Positions 40,631 to 49,812 of a stretch of 64,000 bases of DNA are shown here, in pieces. Each line of letters starts with the position of its first letter. The stretch's first letter is position 1. A program made the position numbers and the translations under genes. Under the pieces are notes generated by a model that worked only from the letters and a program-made list of their open reading frames with translations, was not told the DNA's origin and ran no database searches. Source of the stretch: Bifidobacterium pullorum subsp. gallinarum (GTDB taxonomy: Bacteria; Actinomycetota; Actinomycetes; Actinomycetales; Bifidobacteriaceae); assembly GCF_000741215.1 (NCBI RefSeq), contig NZ_JGYX01000001.1, positions 62,001-126,000 on the forward strand, written 5' to 3'.

Positions 40631-40636
40631 TATAGT
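40631..40636 (+). promoter_or_regulatory. -10 box of the pyr operon
   Basis: TATAGT lies 50 bases before pyrB; no clear -35 box is seen. The leader is too short for a classical PyrR attenuator with antiterminator and terminator. Confidence 0.4.
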
Positions 40637-40685
40637 CGGATAGGTCACAACACGTGGCCACCTGGACGAAACGAAAGGTGAGCCG

Positions 40686-41681
40686 TTGTCTACTGAAGTC
40701 CCACCGTCGGAAACCCCATTCGTTGGCAAGAGCGTCGTGACGCTTGACGATCTGTCCCGTCACCAGATTCTCGAACTCCTGCACAAGGCCGCATACATCG
40801 ACGCGCATCGCCGCGAGGTCTCGCACACCTGCGACGGCCGTGTGCTGGCCACCCTGTTCTACGAGCCGAGCACCCGCACCCGCCTGAGCTTCGAGACGGC
40901 CATGCTGCGCCTGGGCGGCAAGGTCATCGGCTTCGCCGGCGCGCAGCTGGCCTCGGTGACCAAGGGCGAGTCGATCGCCGACACCATCAAAACCGTGTCC
41001 AACTACGTCGACGCCATCGCCATCCGTCACCCGAAGGAGGGCGCGGCGCTCGTCGCCTCCCGCGCCGCCTCGGTCCCCGTCATCAACGCGGGCGACGGCG
41101 GCCACATGCACCCCACGCAGACCCTGGCCGACCTGGCCACCCTGCAGTCGCGCTTCGGCCGCATCACCGACCTGACCGTCGGCCTGTGCGGCGACCTGAC
41201 CTTCGGACGCACCGTGCACTCGCTGATCGAGACGCTGTGCAGGTTCGGCAACGTGCGCTTCGTGCTGATCAGCCCGGACGAGCTCAAGACCCCGCAGTAC
41301 GTCATCGACCGCATCAACGCCACGCCGTCCTGCTCGTACGTGGAGGTGCGCGACCTGGTCTCGGTGATCGGCGACCTGGACGTGCTGTACATGACGCGCG
41401 TGCAGAAGGAGCGCTTCTTCAACGAGGACGACTACCTGCGCCTGCGCGACACGTACATCCTGGACGAGGCCAAGCTGAGCCTGGCGCAGCCGCATATGGC
41501 GGTGCTGCACCCGCTGCCGCGCGTCAACGAGATCGCCGTCGAGGTGGATGACGACCCACGCGCCGCCTACTTCGAACAGGTCAAGAACGGCATGCTGATG
41601 CGTATGGCGCTCGAAAGCTCCGTCATCGGCGACGAACTGCCCGGATACGTTCCGCTCGAACCCAAGGAGGTGCAGGCCTGA
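40686..41681 (+). CDS. pyrB: aspartate carbamoyltransferase catalytic chain
   Basis: This 331-residue PyrB carries out the committed step of UMP synthesis, carbamoyl phosphate plus aspartate to carbamoyl aspartate. The carbamoyl-phosphate loop is FYEPSTRTRLSFE (58-70). HPTQTLADL and LHPLPRV are the other conserved motifs. The start is TTG, with AAAGGTGAG five bases upstream. The stop shares one base with the ATG of pyrI, so the catalytic and regulatory chains are coupled. Confidence 0.97.
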   Translation: MSTEVPPSETPFVGKSVVTLDDLSRHQILELLHKAAYIDAHRREVSHTCDGRVLATLFYEPSTRTRLSFETAMLRLGGKVIGFAGAQLASVTKGESIADTIKTVSNYVDAIAIRHPKEGAALVASRAASVPVINAGDGGHMHPTQTLADLATLQSRFGRITDLTVGLCGDLTFGRTVHSLIETLCRFGNVRFVLISPDELKTPQYVIDRINATPSCSYVEVRDLVSVIGDLDVLYMTRVQKERFFNEDDYLRLRDTYILDEAKLSLAQPHMAVLHPLPRVNEIAVEVDDDPRAAYFEQVKNGMLMRMALESSVIGDELPGYVPLEPKEVQA

Positions 41682-42100
41682 TGGAGGTCACCAGCATCCA
41701 GGACGGCATCATCATCGACCACGTGCCCGCCGGCACGGCGCTGAAGGTGCTCCAGTATCTGAAGATCGACCCGTCCAAGACGCGGCTCGCGCTCATCATG
41801 AACACCGACAGCCCGCGCTACGGCACCAAGGACATCATCAAGATCGAGAACGTGGAGGGCATCGACCTGGACGTGCTCGGGCTCGTCGCGCGGCAGGCCA
41901 CCGTCGACATCGTCCGCGGCGGCCGCATCGTGGAGAAGGTCCAGCCGCACCTGCCCGAGCACGTCGTCAACGTCATCACCTGCGTGAACCCGCGTTGCGT
42001 GACCACCACCGAGCGCGGCATCGACCAGATGTTCCACCTTGCGCACTCCGAGCGGCAGGAATACCGCTGCGACTACTGCGACGAGGAAGCCAAGCTCTGA
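41681..42100 (+). CDS. pyrI: aspartate carbamoyltransferase regulatory chain
   Basis: This is a 139-residue PyrI, which binds CTP/ATP and the PyrB trimers. The C-terminal zinc domain has four cysteines: Cys101, Cys106 (CVNPRC), Cys130 and Cys133 (CDYC). The nucleotide-binding N-terminal domain is at residues 1-95. A PyrI-containing holoenzyme implies allosteric control by end product. Confidence 0.96.
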   Translation: MEVTSIQDGIIIDHVPAGTALKVLQYLKIDPSKTRLALIMNTDSPRYGTKDIIKIENVEGIDLDVLGLVARQATVDIVRGGRIVEKVQPHLPEHVVNVITCVNPRCVTTTERGIDQMFHLAHSERQEYRCDYCDEEAKL

Positions 42101-42122
42101 ACCCAACCGAAAGCGAGACAGC

Positions 42123-43574
42123 ATGATCACCCTGCATGACGTCAAGGTGTGGGATACCGGCGAGGTCATCGACCTGGTCATCCCCGGCACCGCCGCCGAC
42201 CTGCTCACCGACGCCGACAGACCGTTCCCGCCCGCCGCCGCGCAGGTCGCGGACGGCGACGTGCACATCGACGCGACCGGTCTGACCGTCGCTCCGGGTC
42301 TGGCCGATCCGCACGTCCACTTCCGCGACCCCGGCCAGACCGCCAAGGAGACGATGGTCTCCGGCTGTGCGGCCGCGGCCTCCGGCGGGTACACGAACGT
42401 GCTTATCATGCCCAACACCGTGCCCGCGATGGACGGCGAGAAGGTCGCGGCGGGGCAACCCGGCACCGACGAGGTGCTGACCGCCGGGCACGACTGCGTG
42501 ATCGACTTCCTGCAGCATTACGAGGCCGACCACGGCGTCACGCTGCCGGTGGCCTACGACCTGTGCGTGTGCGCGTCCAAGGGCCGCGCCGGCAAGGAGC
42601 CGACCGAGCTGGCCGACATCGCCTGGTACATGCCCGGCAGGCACACGGGCGAGAAGGACGCCGCGCAGCTCGCGCATCCGGTCACCGCGGTCAGCGACGA
42701 CGGTTCCGCCGTGCCCGACGCGATCCTGGACGAGGTGCTCACCCGCATCAAGGACGCGGGGCTGTACCTGATCGAGCACTGCGAGCACCACGACACCGGC
42801 TTCATCAACGAGGGGCCGGTCTCCCGCCAGCTCGGGCTGCCCGGCATCCCGGAGGACACCGAGCTGCGGATCGTGGCGCGCGACATCGAGGCCGCCCGCC
42901 GCACCGGCGCGCACGTGCACTTCCAGCACGTCAGCACCGCCGGTTCGTTCGAGGCGATCCGCAAGGCCAAGGCCGAAGGCCTGCCGATCACCTGCGAGAC
43001 CGCGCCGCATTACATCGCACTGACCGACGAGGCGATCCTGGAGTACGGCCCGCTGGCCAAGATGAACCCGCCGCTGCGCTCGGCCGCCGACCGCCAGGCC
43101 GTGCACGCGGCCATCGCCGACGGCACCGTGGACCTGATCGCCACCGACCACGCCCCCCACACGATGGAGGAGAAGAACGCCGGGTTGGAGGCCGCGCCCA
43201 ACGGCATCATCGGCCTGGAATGCGCCTACGGCGTCTGCCACAAGGTGCTGGTGGACGGCGGCATCATCTCCGAGCAGCGGCTCATCGAGCTGATGGCCAC
43301 CGCGCCGATGCATCTGATGGGCCATACGCCCACCGACGTGGCCGGCCTGCTCAACACCTCCAGCGCCTGCGCCACCAAGCGCACGCTGGACCTGGGCGCC
43401 GTGGAGCACCCCGAATCGGTGAACCTGGTGATCCTGGACACCGACCGCCCCTGGACCGTGGAACCGGAACGGTTCCATTCCAAGGCGCGCAACACCCCGT
43501 TCGGCGGGTGGCAGGTAACCGGCATGCCGCTGGCCACCGTCATCGCCTCGAAGCTCGTCTTCAGCAGACTCTAA
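42123..43574 (+). CDS. pyrC: dihydroorotase
   Basis: This is a 483-residue zinc amidohydrolase that cyclises carbamoyl aspartate to dihydroorotate. The metal ligands are in GLADPHVHFRDPG, with more conserved His residues in HCEHHD, HFQHVST and ATDHAPH. The ATG at 42123 follows an AAAGCGAGA stretch. It is 22 bases after pyrI. Confidence 0.95.
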   Translation: MITLHDVKVWDTGEVIDLVIPGTAADLLTDADRPFPPAAAQVADGDVHIDATGLTVAPGLADPHVHFRDPGQTAKETMVSGCAAAASGGYTNVLIMPNTVPAMDGEKVAAGQPGTDEVLTAGHDCVIDFLQHYEADHGVTLPVAYDLCVCASKGRAGKEPTELADIAWYMPGRHTGEKDAAQLAHPVTAVSDDGSAVPDAILDEVLTRIKDAGLYLIEHCEHHDTGFINEGPVSRQLGLPGIPEDTELRIVARDIEAARRTGAHVHFQHVSTAGSFEAIRKAKAEGLPITCETAPHYIALTDEAILEYGPLAKMNPPLRSAADRQAVHAAIADGTVDLIATDHAPHTMEEKNAGLEAAPNGIIGLECAYGVCHKVLVDGGIISEQRLIELMATAPMHLMGHTPTDVAGLLNTSSACATKRTLDLGAVEHPESVNLVILDTDRPWTVEPERFHSKARNTPFGGWQVTGMPLATVIASKLVFSRL

Positions 43575-43589
43575 CCGGAAGGAACCGCC

Positions 43590-44561
43590 ATGGATCGACT
43601 TATCGAGGCCATCGCAGCCACGCAGAACCCCAGCGTCGTCGGCCTGGATCCGACCGAGGCGCTGGTGCCGGCGCAGGTCGTCGCCAGCTTCGCCGACGAG
43701 ATCGCCGACGAGGTGGAGGATGCCGCCGACCGCCCGGCCGCGCAGCTCGCCGTCGCCTACTTCGAGTACAACCGGGCGATCATCGACGCGATCGCCGACA
43801 TCGTGCCCGCCGTCAAGCCGCAGATCGCCATGTACGAGGCACTCGGCCCCGCCGGCGTGGACGCGTACACGATGACCTGCGAATACGCGCAGTCGCATGG
43901 CCTGTACGTGATCGGCGACATCAAGCGCGGCGACATCGGCTCCACCGCGGCCGCCTACGCCGGGCACTTGGGCGGCGTGGCGTTCGGCGCGGGGGAGAGC
44001 GGGCCGTACGACCCGTGGCATGAGGATGCGGTGACCGTGAACCCGTACCTCGGCACCGACGGCATCACCCCGTTCGTCGAGGCCGCCACCGCCGCCGACA
44101 AGGACATCTTCGCGCTCGTGCGCACCTCCAACCCCTCCAGCAGCGAGATCCAGGAGCTCGAACTGGCCGGCGGCTGCCGCGTCTACGAGCATGTGGCCGA
44201 TCTGGTGGAGCGTTGGGGCCAGGGCACCGTCGGGCAGCACCGCTATTCGCGGGTCGGCGCGGTCGTCGGCGCCACGCACCCCGAGGAGGGCCGCGCCCTG
44301 CGCGCACGCATGCCGCACACGTTCTTCCTCGTGCCCGGGTACGGCGCGCAGGGCGGCACCGCCCGCGACGTGGCCGGCATGTTCGACGACGCCGGCTCCG
44401 GCGCGATCGTCAACTCCTCGCGCGGCATCATCGGCGCCTGGAGGAAGACCGGCGCATACAGCGAGACGATGAGCGCCGAATCCGCGCTCGACCTGGTGGC
44501 CGACGCCGCACGCAACGCCGCCATCGCCATGCGCGACGACCTGCGCGCCGTCATGCCGTAA
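43590..44561 (+). CDS. pyrF: orotidine-5'-phosphate decarboxylase (type 2)
   Basis: This is a 323-residue type 2 OMP decarboxylase that makes UMP from OMP. The active-site array is GDIKRGDIGSTA with Asp110, Lys112 and Asp115. Its length is that of the long mycobacterial type. GGAAGGA precedes the ATG. Confidence 0.95.
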   Translation: MDRLIEAIAATQNPSVVGLDPTEALVPAQVVASFADEIADEVEDAADRPAAQLAVAYFEYNRAIIDAIADIVPAVKPQIAMYEALGPAGVDAYTMTCEYAQSHGLYVIGDIKRGDIGSTAAAYAGHLGGVAFGAGESGPYDPWHEDAVTVNPYLGTDGITPFVEAATAADKDIFALVRTSNPSSSEIQELELAGGCRVYEHVADLVERWGQGTVGQHRYSRVGAVVGATHPEEGRALRARMPHTFFLVPGYGAQGGTARDVAGMFDDAGSGAIVNSSRGIIGAWRKTGAYSETMSAESALDLVADAARNAAIAMRDDLRAVMP

Positions 44562-44622
44562 CCAACATCCGACACCCGCAAGCATAAGGAAAAACACAAG
44601 ACAACACAGACAAGGAGTCCCC

Positions 44623-45444
44623 GTGTCCAGCGCAACGTTCCTGCCGACCGTCGCCGAGGCGACCGCCGCGGGCTACTTCCCCGGCCGCCACACGGTCGAG
44701 GTCACCGAAGTGACGGAACTGACGCCCGGCGTCGTACGGTTCACGTTCCGCGACCCGTACATCGCCGCGCACGCCAAGCCGGCGCAGTTCGTCAACCTGT
44801 TCTCGCACGACCCGATGAAGCTGCTGCCGCGCCCGTTCGGCGTCAGCGAGGTCAGCGGCGACCTGGTCTCGCTGATCTTCGCCGTCGTGGGCACCGGCAC
44901 CGCCGAATTCGCCACGATGCGCGCCGGGGACACGATCGACGTGCTCGGACCGCTCGGCGGCTCCTTCAAGGTCAAGGAGCCGGCACACTACGTGCTCGTC
45001 GGCGGCGGTCTCGGCGTGCCGCCGCTCATCTACGCGGCGCAGCGACTCGCGGAGCGCGACGACTGTGCGGTCACTGCCGTGTTCGGCTATCGCGACGCGC
45101 ATTTCGCCGACGAGTTCGTCTCCCGGTACGTGGACACGCGCAGCATCGACGAGACCGAGGGCAACGTCGTCACGCTGCTCGACCGCATGGAGGCCGAGCT
45201 GACCGCGCCGCGCGAGGACGGGCTGAAGACCGTGTTCCTGACCTGCGGGCCGACGCCGATGATGAAGGCCGTGGCGCTGTGGGCGTCGCGGCGTGGCATC
45301 GAGTGCCAGGCGAGCATGGAGCAGCGCATGGGCTGCGGGTACGGCACCTGCGTGGTCTGCGTGGTCGACACGGTGGACGGCCGCAGGAAGGTGTGTTCGG
45401 ACGGCCCGGTGTTCACCGCACAGCAGCTGGGATGGGAGGCGTGA
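44623..45444 (+). CDS. pyrK: dihydroorotate dehydrogenase electron-transfer subunit
   Basis: This 273-residue PyrK carries FAD and a 2Fe-2S cluster and lets PyrD use NAD+. The ferredoxin-reductase-like domain has RPFGVSEV and GGGLGVPPL (FAD and NAD sites). The C-terminal cluster loop CGYGTCVVC...KVC is at about 238-258. The start is GTG with AAGGAG upstream. PyrD follows two bases after the stop. Confidence 0.95.
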   Translation: MSSATFLPTVAEATAAGYFPGRHTVEVTEVTELTPGVVRFTFRDPYIAAHAKPAQFVNLFSHDPMKLLPRPFGVSEVSGDLVSLIFAVVGTGTAEFATMRAGDTIDVLGPLGGSFKVKEPAHYVLVGGGLGVPPLIYAAQRLAERDDCAVTAVFGYRDAHFADEFVSRYVDTRSIDETEGNVVTLLDRMEAELTAPREDGLKTVFLTCGPTPMMKAVALWASRRGIECQASMEQRMGCGYGTCVVCVVDTVDGRRKVCSDGPVFTAQQLGWEA

Positions 45445-45446
45445 CG

Positions 45447-46430
45447 ATGGACGAGACGACGACCACAACGACCACGGAGCAGCAGATGAACGATTCGCAC
45501 ATCAACGTCTACGAGCCGCACGAGTGGAAGCACAAGACCGTGGTGGCCGGCGTGGAATGGAAGAACCCGGTCGGCACCGCCTCCGGCACGTTCCAGCTCG
45601 CCGCCTGCCGCTGGTTCTACGATGTGGCCCAGATGGGCGCGATCTGCACCAAGGGCGTCTCGCCGGTGCCGTGGGAGGGCAACCCCGGTCCGCGCACCGC
45701 GGAATGCCCGGGCGGCATGGTCAACGCGGTCGGCCTGCAGAACCCCGGCGTGGACCATTATCTGGTCGATGAACTGCCCAAGCTCAAGGAGATGGGCGCC
45801 ACGGTCATCACCAACGTGGCCGGCCACAGCGACGACGACTATGCCGAGGTGGTGGCCAAGCTCGCCGATTCGGCCGCCGACATGCTGGAGATCAACGTCA
45901 GCTGCCCGAACGTCAGCCACGGCGGCATGAGCGTGGGCACCGATCCGGTGGGGCTCGCCCGGCTCATCGAACGGCTGCGCAAGATCACCTCCAAGCCGAT
46001 GATCGTCAAGCTCACGCCGAACGTCACCGACATCGCGGCCATCGCCCGCGCGGCCGCGGAATCCGGCGCCGACGCGCTGAGCCTGATCAACACGCTGGTC
46101 GGCATGCGCATCGACATCCGCACCGGCGAGCCGATCATCGCCAACCGCACCGGCGGTGTCTCCGGACCGTGCGTGTTCCCGGTCGCCCTCGGCTGCGTGT
46201 GGCGCGTGCGCCAGGCCCTGCCGGACATCCCGATCATCGGCATCGGCGGCATCGACTCGGGCGAGAAGGCGCTCGAATTCCTGTACGCCGGCGCGAACGC
46301 CGTGGAGGTGGGCGCCGCCGCGCTCTATGATCCGACCGCGCCGATGCGCGTGGCCCGCGAGCTCGACGACCTGCTCGACTCGCGCCCCGAACTCGCCGCC
46401 AAGCTCGCCGCCGGCCAGACCTGGCGGTAA
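45447..46430 (+). CDS. pyrD: dihydroorotate dehydrogenase, class 1B catalytic subunit
   Basis: This is a 327-residue FMN enzyme that oxidises dihydroorotate to orotate and works with PyrK. The catalytic loop is LEINVSCPNVSHGG, and IGIGGIDSGEKALEF is the phosphate site. The N-terminus holds a run of seven Thr (MDETTTTTTTEQQ) encoded by an ACG/ACC repeat; a second ATG at 45486 would remove it. GGGAGG lies upstream of the chosen ATG. Confidence 0.95.
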   Translation: MDETTTTTTTEQQMNDSHINVYEPHEWKHKTVVAGVEWKNPVGTASGTFQLAACRWFYDVAQMGAICTKGVSPVPWEGNPGPRTAECPGGMVNAVGLQNPGVDHYLVDELPKLKEMGATVITNVAGHSDDDYAEVVAKLADSAADMLEINVSCPNVSHGGMSVGTDPVGLARLIERLRKITSKPMIVKLTPNVTDIAAIARAAAESGADALSLINTLVGMRIDIRTGEPIIANRTGGVSGPCVFPVALGCVWRVRQALPDIPIIGIGGIDSGEKALEFLYAGANAVEVGAAALYDPTAPMRVARELDDLLDSRPELAAKLAAGQTWR

Positions 46431-46511
46431 CAGATCGGCGCGCGACCGCATACCGTTTGCCCATACACAATCGTCTCCCGCTGAGGGAGACCTGATACCA
46501 AGGAGCTCATT

Positions 46512-47210
46512 ATGACCGACGAATCGCTCGATCTGCGGTTCACCCGCTTCCTGCTGGAATCGCAGGCGCTCAAGTTCGGCGACTTCACGCTGAAGTCCGG
46601 CCGCAAGTCCCCGTACTTCATCAACGCCGGCGCGTTCAACGACGGCGGCAAGATCGCCCGGCTCGGCGAGTTCTACGCCGAGAAGATCGCCGCCGAGATC
46701 GAGGCGGGTTCGCTGCCCGGCGACATCGACACCGTGTTCGGCCCGGCGTACAAGGGCATCCCGCTGGCCGTGTCCACCGCCATCGCGCTGACCGGCGGCC
46801 ATGGCATGCAGGTCGGGTACACGTTCGACCGCAAGGAGAAGAAGGACCACGGCGACGGCGGCATGATGGTCGGCACGCAGCTGGCCGACGGCATGAAGGT
46901 GCTGCTCGTCGACGACGTGATGACCGCCGGCACCGCCGTGCGCGAGGTCGTGCCCAAGCTCAAGGCCGAGGCTGACGTGCAGATCGTCGGCTTGGTGCTC
47001 TCGGTGGACCGCATGGAGAAGACCAAGGACTCCGACCTGTCCGCGGTCAAGGCCGTCGAGGCGGAGTTCGGCTTCCCGGTTATGGCGATCGCCAACGTGC
47101 GCGAGATCTTCGAGGCCGGCCGGTCCATCATGACCGCCGACGGCACGCCGTACGTGACCGACGAGATCGCGGCCGCCGCCGACGCCTACCTGGCACAGTA
47201 CGGCGCCTGA
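46512..47210 (+). CDS. pyrE: orotate phosphoribosyltransferase
   Basis: This is a 232-residue PyrE, which joins orotate and PRPP to give OMP. The PRPP motif is [13 protein letters not shown] (about 131-143) and the flexible catalytic loop is [12 protein letters not shown]. It is the last gene of the pyr operon, 81 bases after pyrD, and is followed by a terminator. Confidence 0.96.
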   Translation: MTDESLDLRFTRFLLESQALKFGDFTLKSGRKSPYFINAGAFNDGGKIARLGEFYAEKIAAEIEAGSLPGDIDTVFGPAYKGIPLAVSTAIALTGGHGMQVGYTFDRKEKKDHGDGGMMVGTQLADGMKVLLVDDVMTAGTAVREVVPKLKAEADVQIVGLVLSVDRMEKTKDSDLSAVKAVEAEFGFPVMAIANVREIFEAGRSIMTADGTPYVTDEIAAAADAYLAQYGA

Positions 47211-47230
47211 CGCCGTTCCTTAGTTCTCAA

Positions 47231-47265
47231 GTGCCGAGGCCAAAGACGGCCCCGGCACCTTTCTG
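47231..47265 (+). terminator. terminator of the pyr operon
   Basis: GTGCCGAGGCC and GGCCCCGGCAC pair over 11 positions with one mismatch, with a six-base loop, followed by CTTTCTGTTT. It starts 20 bases after the pyrE stop. Confidence 0.75.
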
Positions 47266-47316
47266 TTTGCCGACTTGCATTCAGACGTCATCCATTGAGC
47301 TTTCAGATGGTGCAAA

Positions 47317-47338
47317 ATGTGCATCATCTCATGCACAT
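47317..47338. promoter_or_regulatory. 8-bp inverted repeat, putative MazE operator
   Basis: ATGTGCAT and ATGCACAT are exact complements across six bases, 47 bases upstream of the predicted -10 box of the antitoxin gene. Toxin-antitoxin operons are usually repressed by the antitoxin at such dyads. Confidence 0.5.
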
Positions 47339-47361
47339 ATCCACAAAATTCCTCAGGGCGG

Positions 47362-47390
47362 TTGCGCTGACTTTTCGGCTTTCTTATAGT
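47362..47390 (+). promoter_or_regulatory. mazEF promoter
   Basis: TTGCGC and TATAGT with a 17-base spacer. The -10 box ends about 43 bases before the antitoxin ATG at 47434. Confidence 0.6.
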
Positions 47391-47433
47391 CGCTGTCATG
47401 ATGGCCGCAAACCATTCGCGAAAGGATATACTT

Positions 47434-47733
47434 ATGGATATACAGGTTGCGGAAAGAGTGGATACCATGGTCAACGTTACTGTGCAACGCTGGGGAAACA
47501 GCGAAGGCATACGCATTCCCAAAGAGCTGCGCGAGCAAGCTGGCATCCATGCCGGCTCTATGCTCAATGCTGAATATGTTGACGGCACAATCGTGCTGCA
47601 TCCGATCTCCGTCAGAACCACGCAAATCGGGACCTATCGGGTGCCTCGATTGGAGGATCTGTTTGCGGACTACAACGGGACATATCAAGGAGAAGAGTGG
47701 CAGACGGCCCCGTCCGTCGGAGGCGAGGCATGA
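47434..47733 (+). CDS. MazE-like antitoxin
   Basis: This is a 99-residue AbrB/MazE-type antitoxin: TVQRWGNSEGIRIPKELREQ is the swapped-hairpin DNA-binding motif at about residues 15-34, and the C-terminal acidic tail (LEDLFADYNGTYQGEEWQ) should wrap the toxin. AAAGGA is eight bases upstream of the ATG. Its stop overlaps the toxin's start. Confidence 0.9.
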   Translation: MDIQVAERVDTMVNVTVQRWGNSEGIRIPKELREQAGIHAGSMLNAEYVDGTIVLHPISVRTTQIGTYRVPRLEDLFADYNGTYQGEEWQTAPSVGGEA

Positions 47734-48080
47734 TCGCACACTTCGCGCAAGGCGATATCATCCGTGTTAACTTCGATCCCGCTGCGGGTCATGAGCAAAT
47801 CAAACGGCGATATGCCGTTGTGGTCAGTAACGCCGCGTTCAACAGGATATGCAATTTGACGATGGTCTGTCCCATCACCAGCACGGACAACGGCTATCCG
47901 CTACACGTCGATCTGCAGGAGCCAACAACATTGCTCGGCACATCGGCCATTACCGGTTTCGTGCAGATTGAGCAGCTGAAATCCTTGGATCTGCACGCCC
48001 GTCACGCCCAGTATTGCGGCACCGTATCCGACGCCATCCGTACGCGACTCACAGAGCTGATACTGGCTTGTGTCATGTGA
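47730..48080 (+). CDS. MazF/PemK-type mRNA interferase toxin
   Basis: This is a 116-residue endoribonuclease of the CcdB/PemK fold, expected to cut mRNA at short motifs when free of its antitoxin. GDIIRVNFDPAAGHEQIKRR at the N-terminus and PITST further on are family motifs. The ATG overlaps the antitoxin stop (ATGA), so the order and coupling are those of a type II toxin-antitoxin pair. Confidence 0.9.
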   Translation: MIAHFAQGDIIRVNFDPAAGHEQIKRRYAVVVSNAAFNRICNLTMVCPITSTDNGYPLHVDLQEPTTLLGTSAITGFVQIEQLKSLDLHARHAQYCGTVSDAIRTRLTELILACVM

Positions 48081-48191
48081 GCACTGGACGGCACACGTCC
48101 GCTGCACTGCGCGACTCGCATGTTCGATTGCGCGTGACTGCCGGTTCACAGTATGGTGAAGGCCACGACAGTGAATCGAGGGAGCTTCGCC

Positions 48192-48836
48192 ATGGCGTTC
48201 GACTACAAAAAGGAATATCGGGATCTCTATCAGCCCGCGTCCCAGCCATCCATCATCACCGTGCCGCGAATGAACTTCGTCGCCGTAGAGGGAGTGGGCG
48301 ACCCCAACGAGGCCGGCGGCGCCTATCAGACCGCGGTGCAATTGCTGTACGGCATCTCGTACACCATCAAGATGAGTAAGAAGTCCAAGGATCCCTCACA
48401 GCGGATCGATGGGTATTTCGACTACGTGGTCCCGCCCTTGGAGGGGCTGTGGTGGATGGATGGCATCAACGGCATCGATTACACGCACAAGGCACGGTTC
48501 AACTGGATCGCGATGATCCGGCTGCCGGAGTTCGTTACCCGCGAGGCATTCGCGTGGGCCCGGCAGGCATACTCGGCCAAGCACCCGGAGGCCGACGCCG
48601 ATTGCGCGTTCCTGTTCGAGTTCGACGAAGGGACGGTGGTACAGGCCATGCACCGTGGTCCTTATGATGATGAGCCTGCCACCGTGGCCAAGATGGACGC
48701 CTATGCGGCGGACCAGGGCTATGAGCTCGACTTCACCCAGCGGCACCATCATGAGATCTATCTCGGCGATCCTCGCCGCGGCAAACCGGAGAATCTCAAG
48801 ACCGTGATCCGTCATCCCGTGAGACCGATGCGTTAG
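48192..48836 (+). CDS. GyrI-like small-molecule-binding domain protein
   Basis: This is a 214-residue protein of the GyrI-like (SOUL/AraC effector-domain) superfamily. MNFVAVEGVGDPNEAGGAYQ near the N-terminus and VVQAMHRGPYDDEP are typical of YdeI/GyrI-like stand-alone domains that bind small molecules or act on gyrase inhibitors. AGGGAG lies seven bases before the ATG. It stands alone between the TA pair and a nucleotidyltransferase. Confidence 0.85.
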   Translation: MAFDYKKEYRDLYQPASQPSIITVPRMNFVAVEGVGDPNEAGGAYQTAVQLLYGISYTIKMSKKSKDPSQRIDGYFDYVVPPLEGLWWMDGINGIDYTHKARFNWIAMIRLPEFVTREAFAWARQAYSAKHPEADADCAFLFEFDEGTVVQAMHRGPYDDEPATVAKMDAYAADQGYELDFTQRHHHEIYLGDPRRGKPENLKTVIRHPVRPMR

Positions 48837-48950
48837 CCGTCCGACACTCTGACAGCAATGCAGTAGCCCGCACGAAAGCCGAACGGCTGAAGTCGTCGCG
48901 CCGAGCGGCGTCTTCGCATATACTGAGCGTTCTGGCGGAAGGATAAGACG

Positions 48951-49661
48951 ATGATCGATCTGAAGACATGGAAGCCGGCGGCGATGGCGGCAGTGAAAGA
49001 AGCATTCGGCGAGCGCCTGCTTTGCCTGGGATTGCAGGGGAGTTATCTGCGCGGCGAGGCTACGGCGGATAGCGATATCGATCTGTTGGTGGTGCTCGAC
49101 CAGATGACGATCGATGATCTGGACGCATTCCATGCGGCGATGCGTTCACTGCCCGATGGCGAGCGCGCGGTCGGCTTCACCTGCGGGCGGGCGGAGCTGG
49201 CGGCCTGGCCGGCGTATGAGCTGTATCAGTTCGAGCATGGGACCGAGGTCTGGCTGGGCGATCTTCACACCCTGCTGCCGGAGTATGACGAGGATGACAT
49301 CCGTCTGGGAGCCCGGGTCAGCGTCGCCAACCTGTACCATATGGTCAACCACACCTATCTGACCACGCGCGACCTCGATGAAACGGCACGGACGGATGCT
49401 CTCAAGTCACTCTTGAAGGCGTTCTTCTTCTCCCTGCAGATCGTCCACGCCGTCCGAACCGGAATCTTCGCTCCCACCAAGCGGCAGCTGCTCACGGAAC
49501 TCACCGATGAGGACGAGCGGACGCTGCTCCGCCATGCCATGCCGAGCAACGCCGTCATGTCCGTCGGCAAGGCCAACGTCAACAACAATGACATCGCGGG
49601 CGAGACTCTCTATACGCTTCTCCAAGCATGGTGCTCCCGCACGCTGATTGCCATCCGCTGA
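48951..49661 (+). CDS. nucleotidyltransferase-domain protein
   Basis: This is a 236-residue protein with a Pol-beta-type nucleotidyltransferase domain: LQGSYLRGEATADSDIDLLV holds G30-S31 and the D42-x-D44 metal pair. The C-terminal part is helical (TRDLDETARTDALKSLLKAF). The domain occurs in aminoglycoside nucleotidyltransferases and in MNT-type antitoxins. The helical tail may be HEPN-like, but I do not see the RxxxxH catalytic motif of HEPN toxins. Substrate is unknown. Confidence 0.8.
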   Translation: MIDLKTWKPAAMAAVKEAFGERLLCLGLQGSYLRGEATADSDIDLLVVLDQMTIDDLDAFHAAMRSLPDGERAVGFTCGRAELAAWPAYELYQFEHGTEVWLGDLHTLLPEYDEDDIRLGARVSVANLYHMVNHTYLTTRDLDETARTDALKSLLKAFFFSLQIVHAVRTGIFAPTKRQLLTELTDEDERTLLRHAMPSNAVMSVGKANVNNNDIAGETLYTLLQAWCSRTLIAIR

Positions 49662-49708
49662 CGCTCGGTTGGATCTTTTCTCGTTCGAATGTCGCGCCTC
49701 CGCGCCCA

Positions 49709-49718
49709 TTCCTTAATC
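49709..49718 (+). promoter_or_regulatory. TTCCTTAATC motif upstream of the OmpR-type regulator
   Basis: The same ten bases occur at 51798-51807 upstream of the carboxypeptidase gene, suggesting a shared binding site for the regulator in this operon. The motif is followed by CTTTCTTCACC, resembling OmpR-type direct repeats. Confidence 0.4.
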
Positions 49719-49812
49719 CTTTCTTCACCCTCCGCCGGCCTCCATCCCCGCCCAGTACGCTACACTCGGTAGGGTTCGGCGGAAGTCCAGCAACGAGTGC
49801 AAGGAGGGTGCC

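Noticed and set aside
40637-40685. A PyrR-type attenuator before pyrB
   Set aside because: The leader is only about 50 bases and lacks paired anti-terminator and terminator stems.
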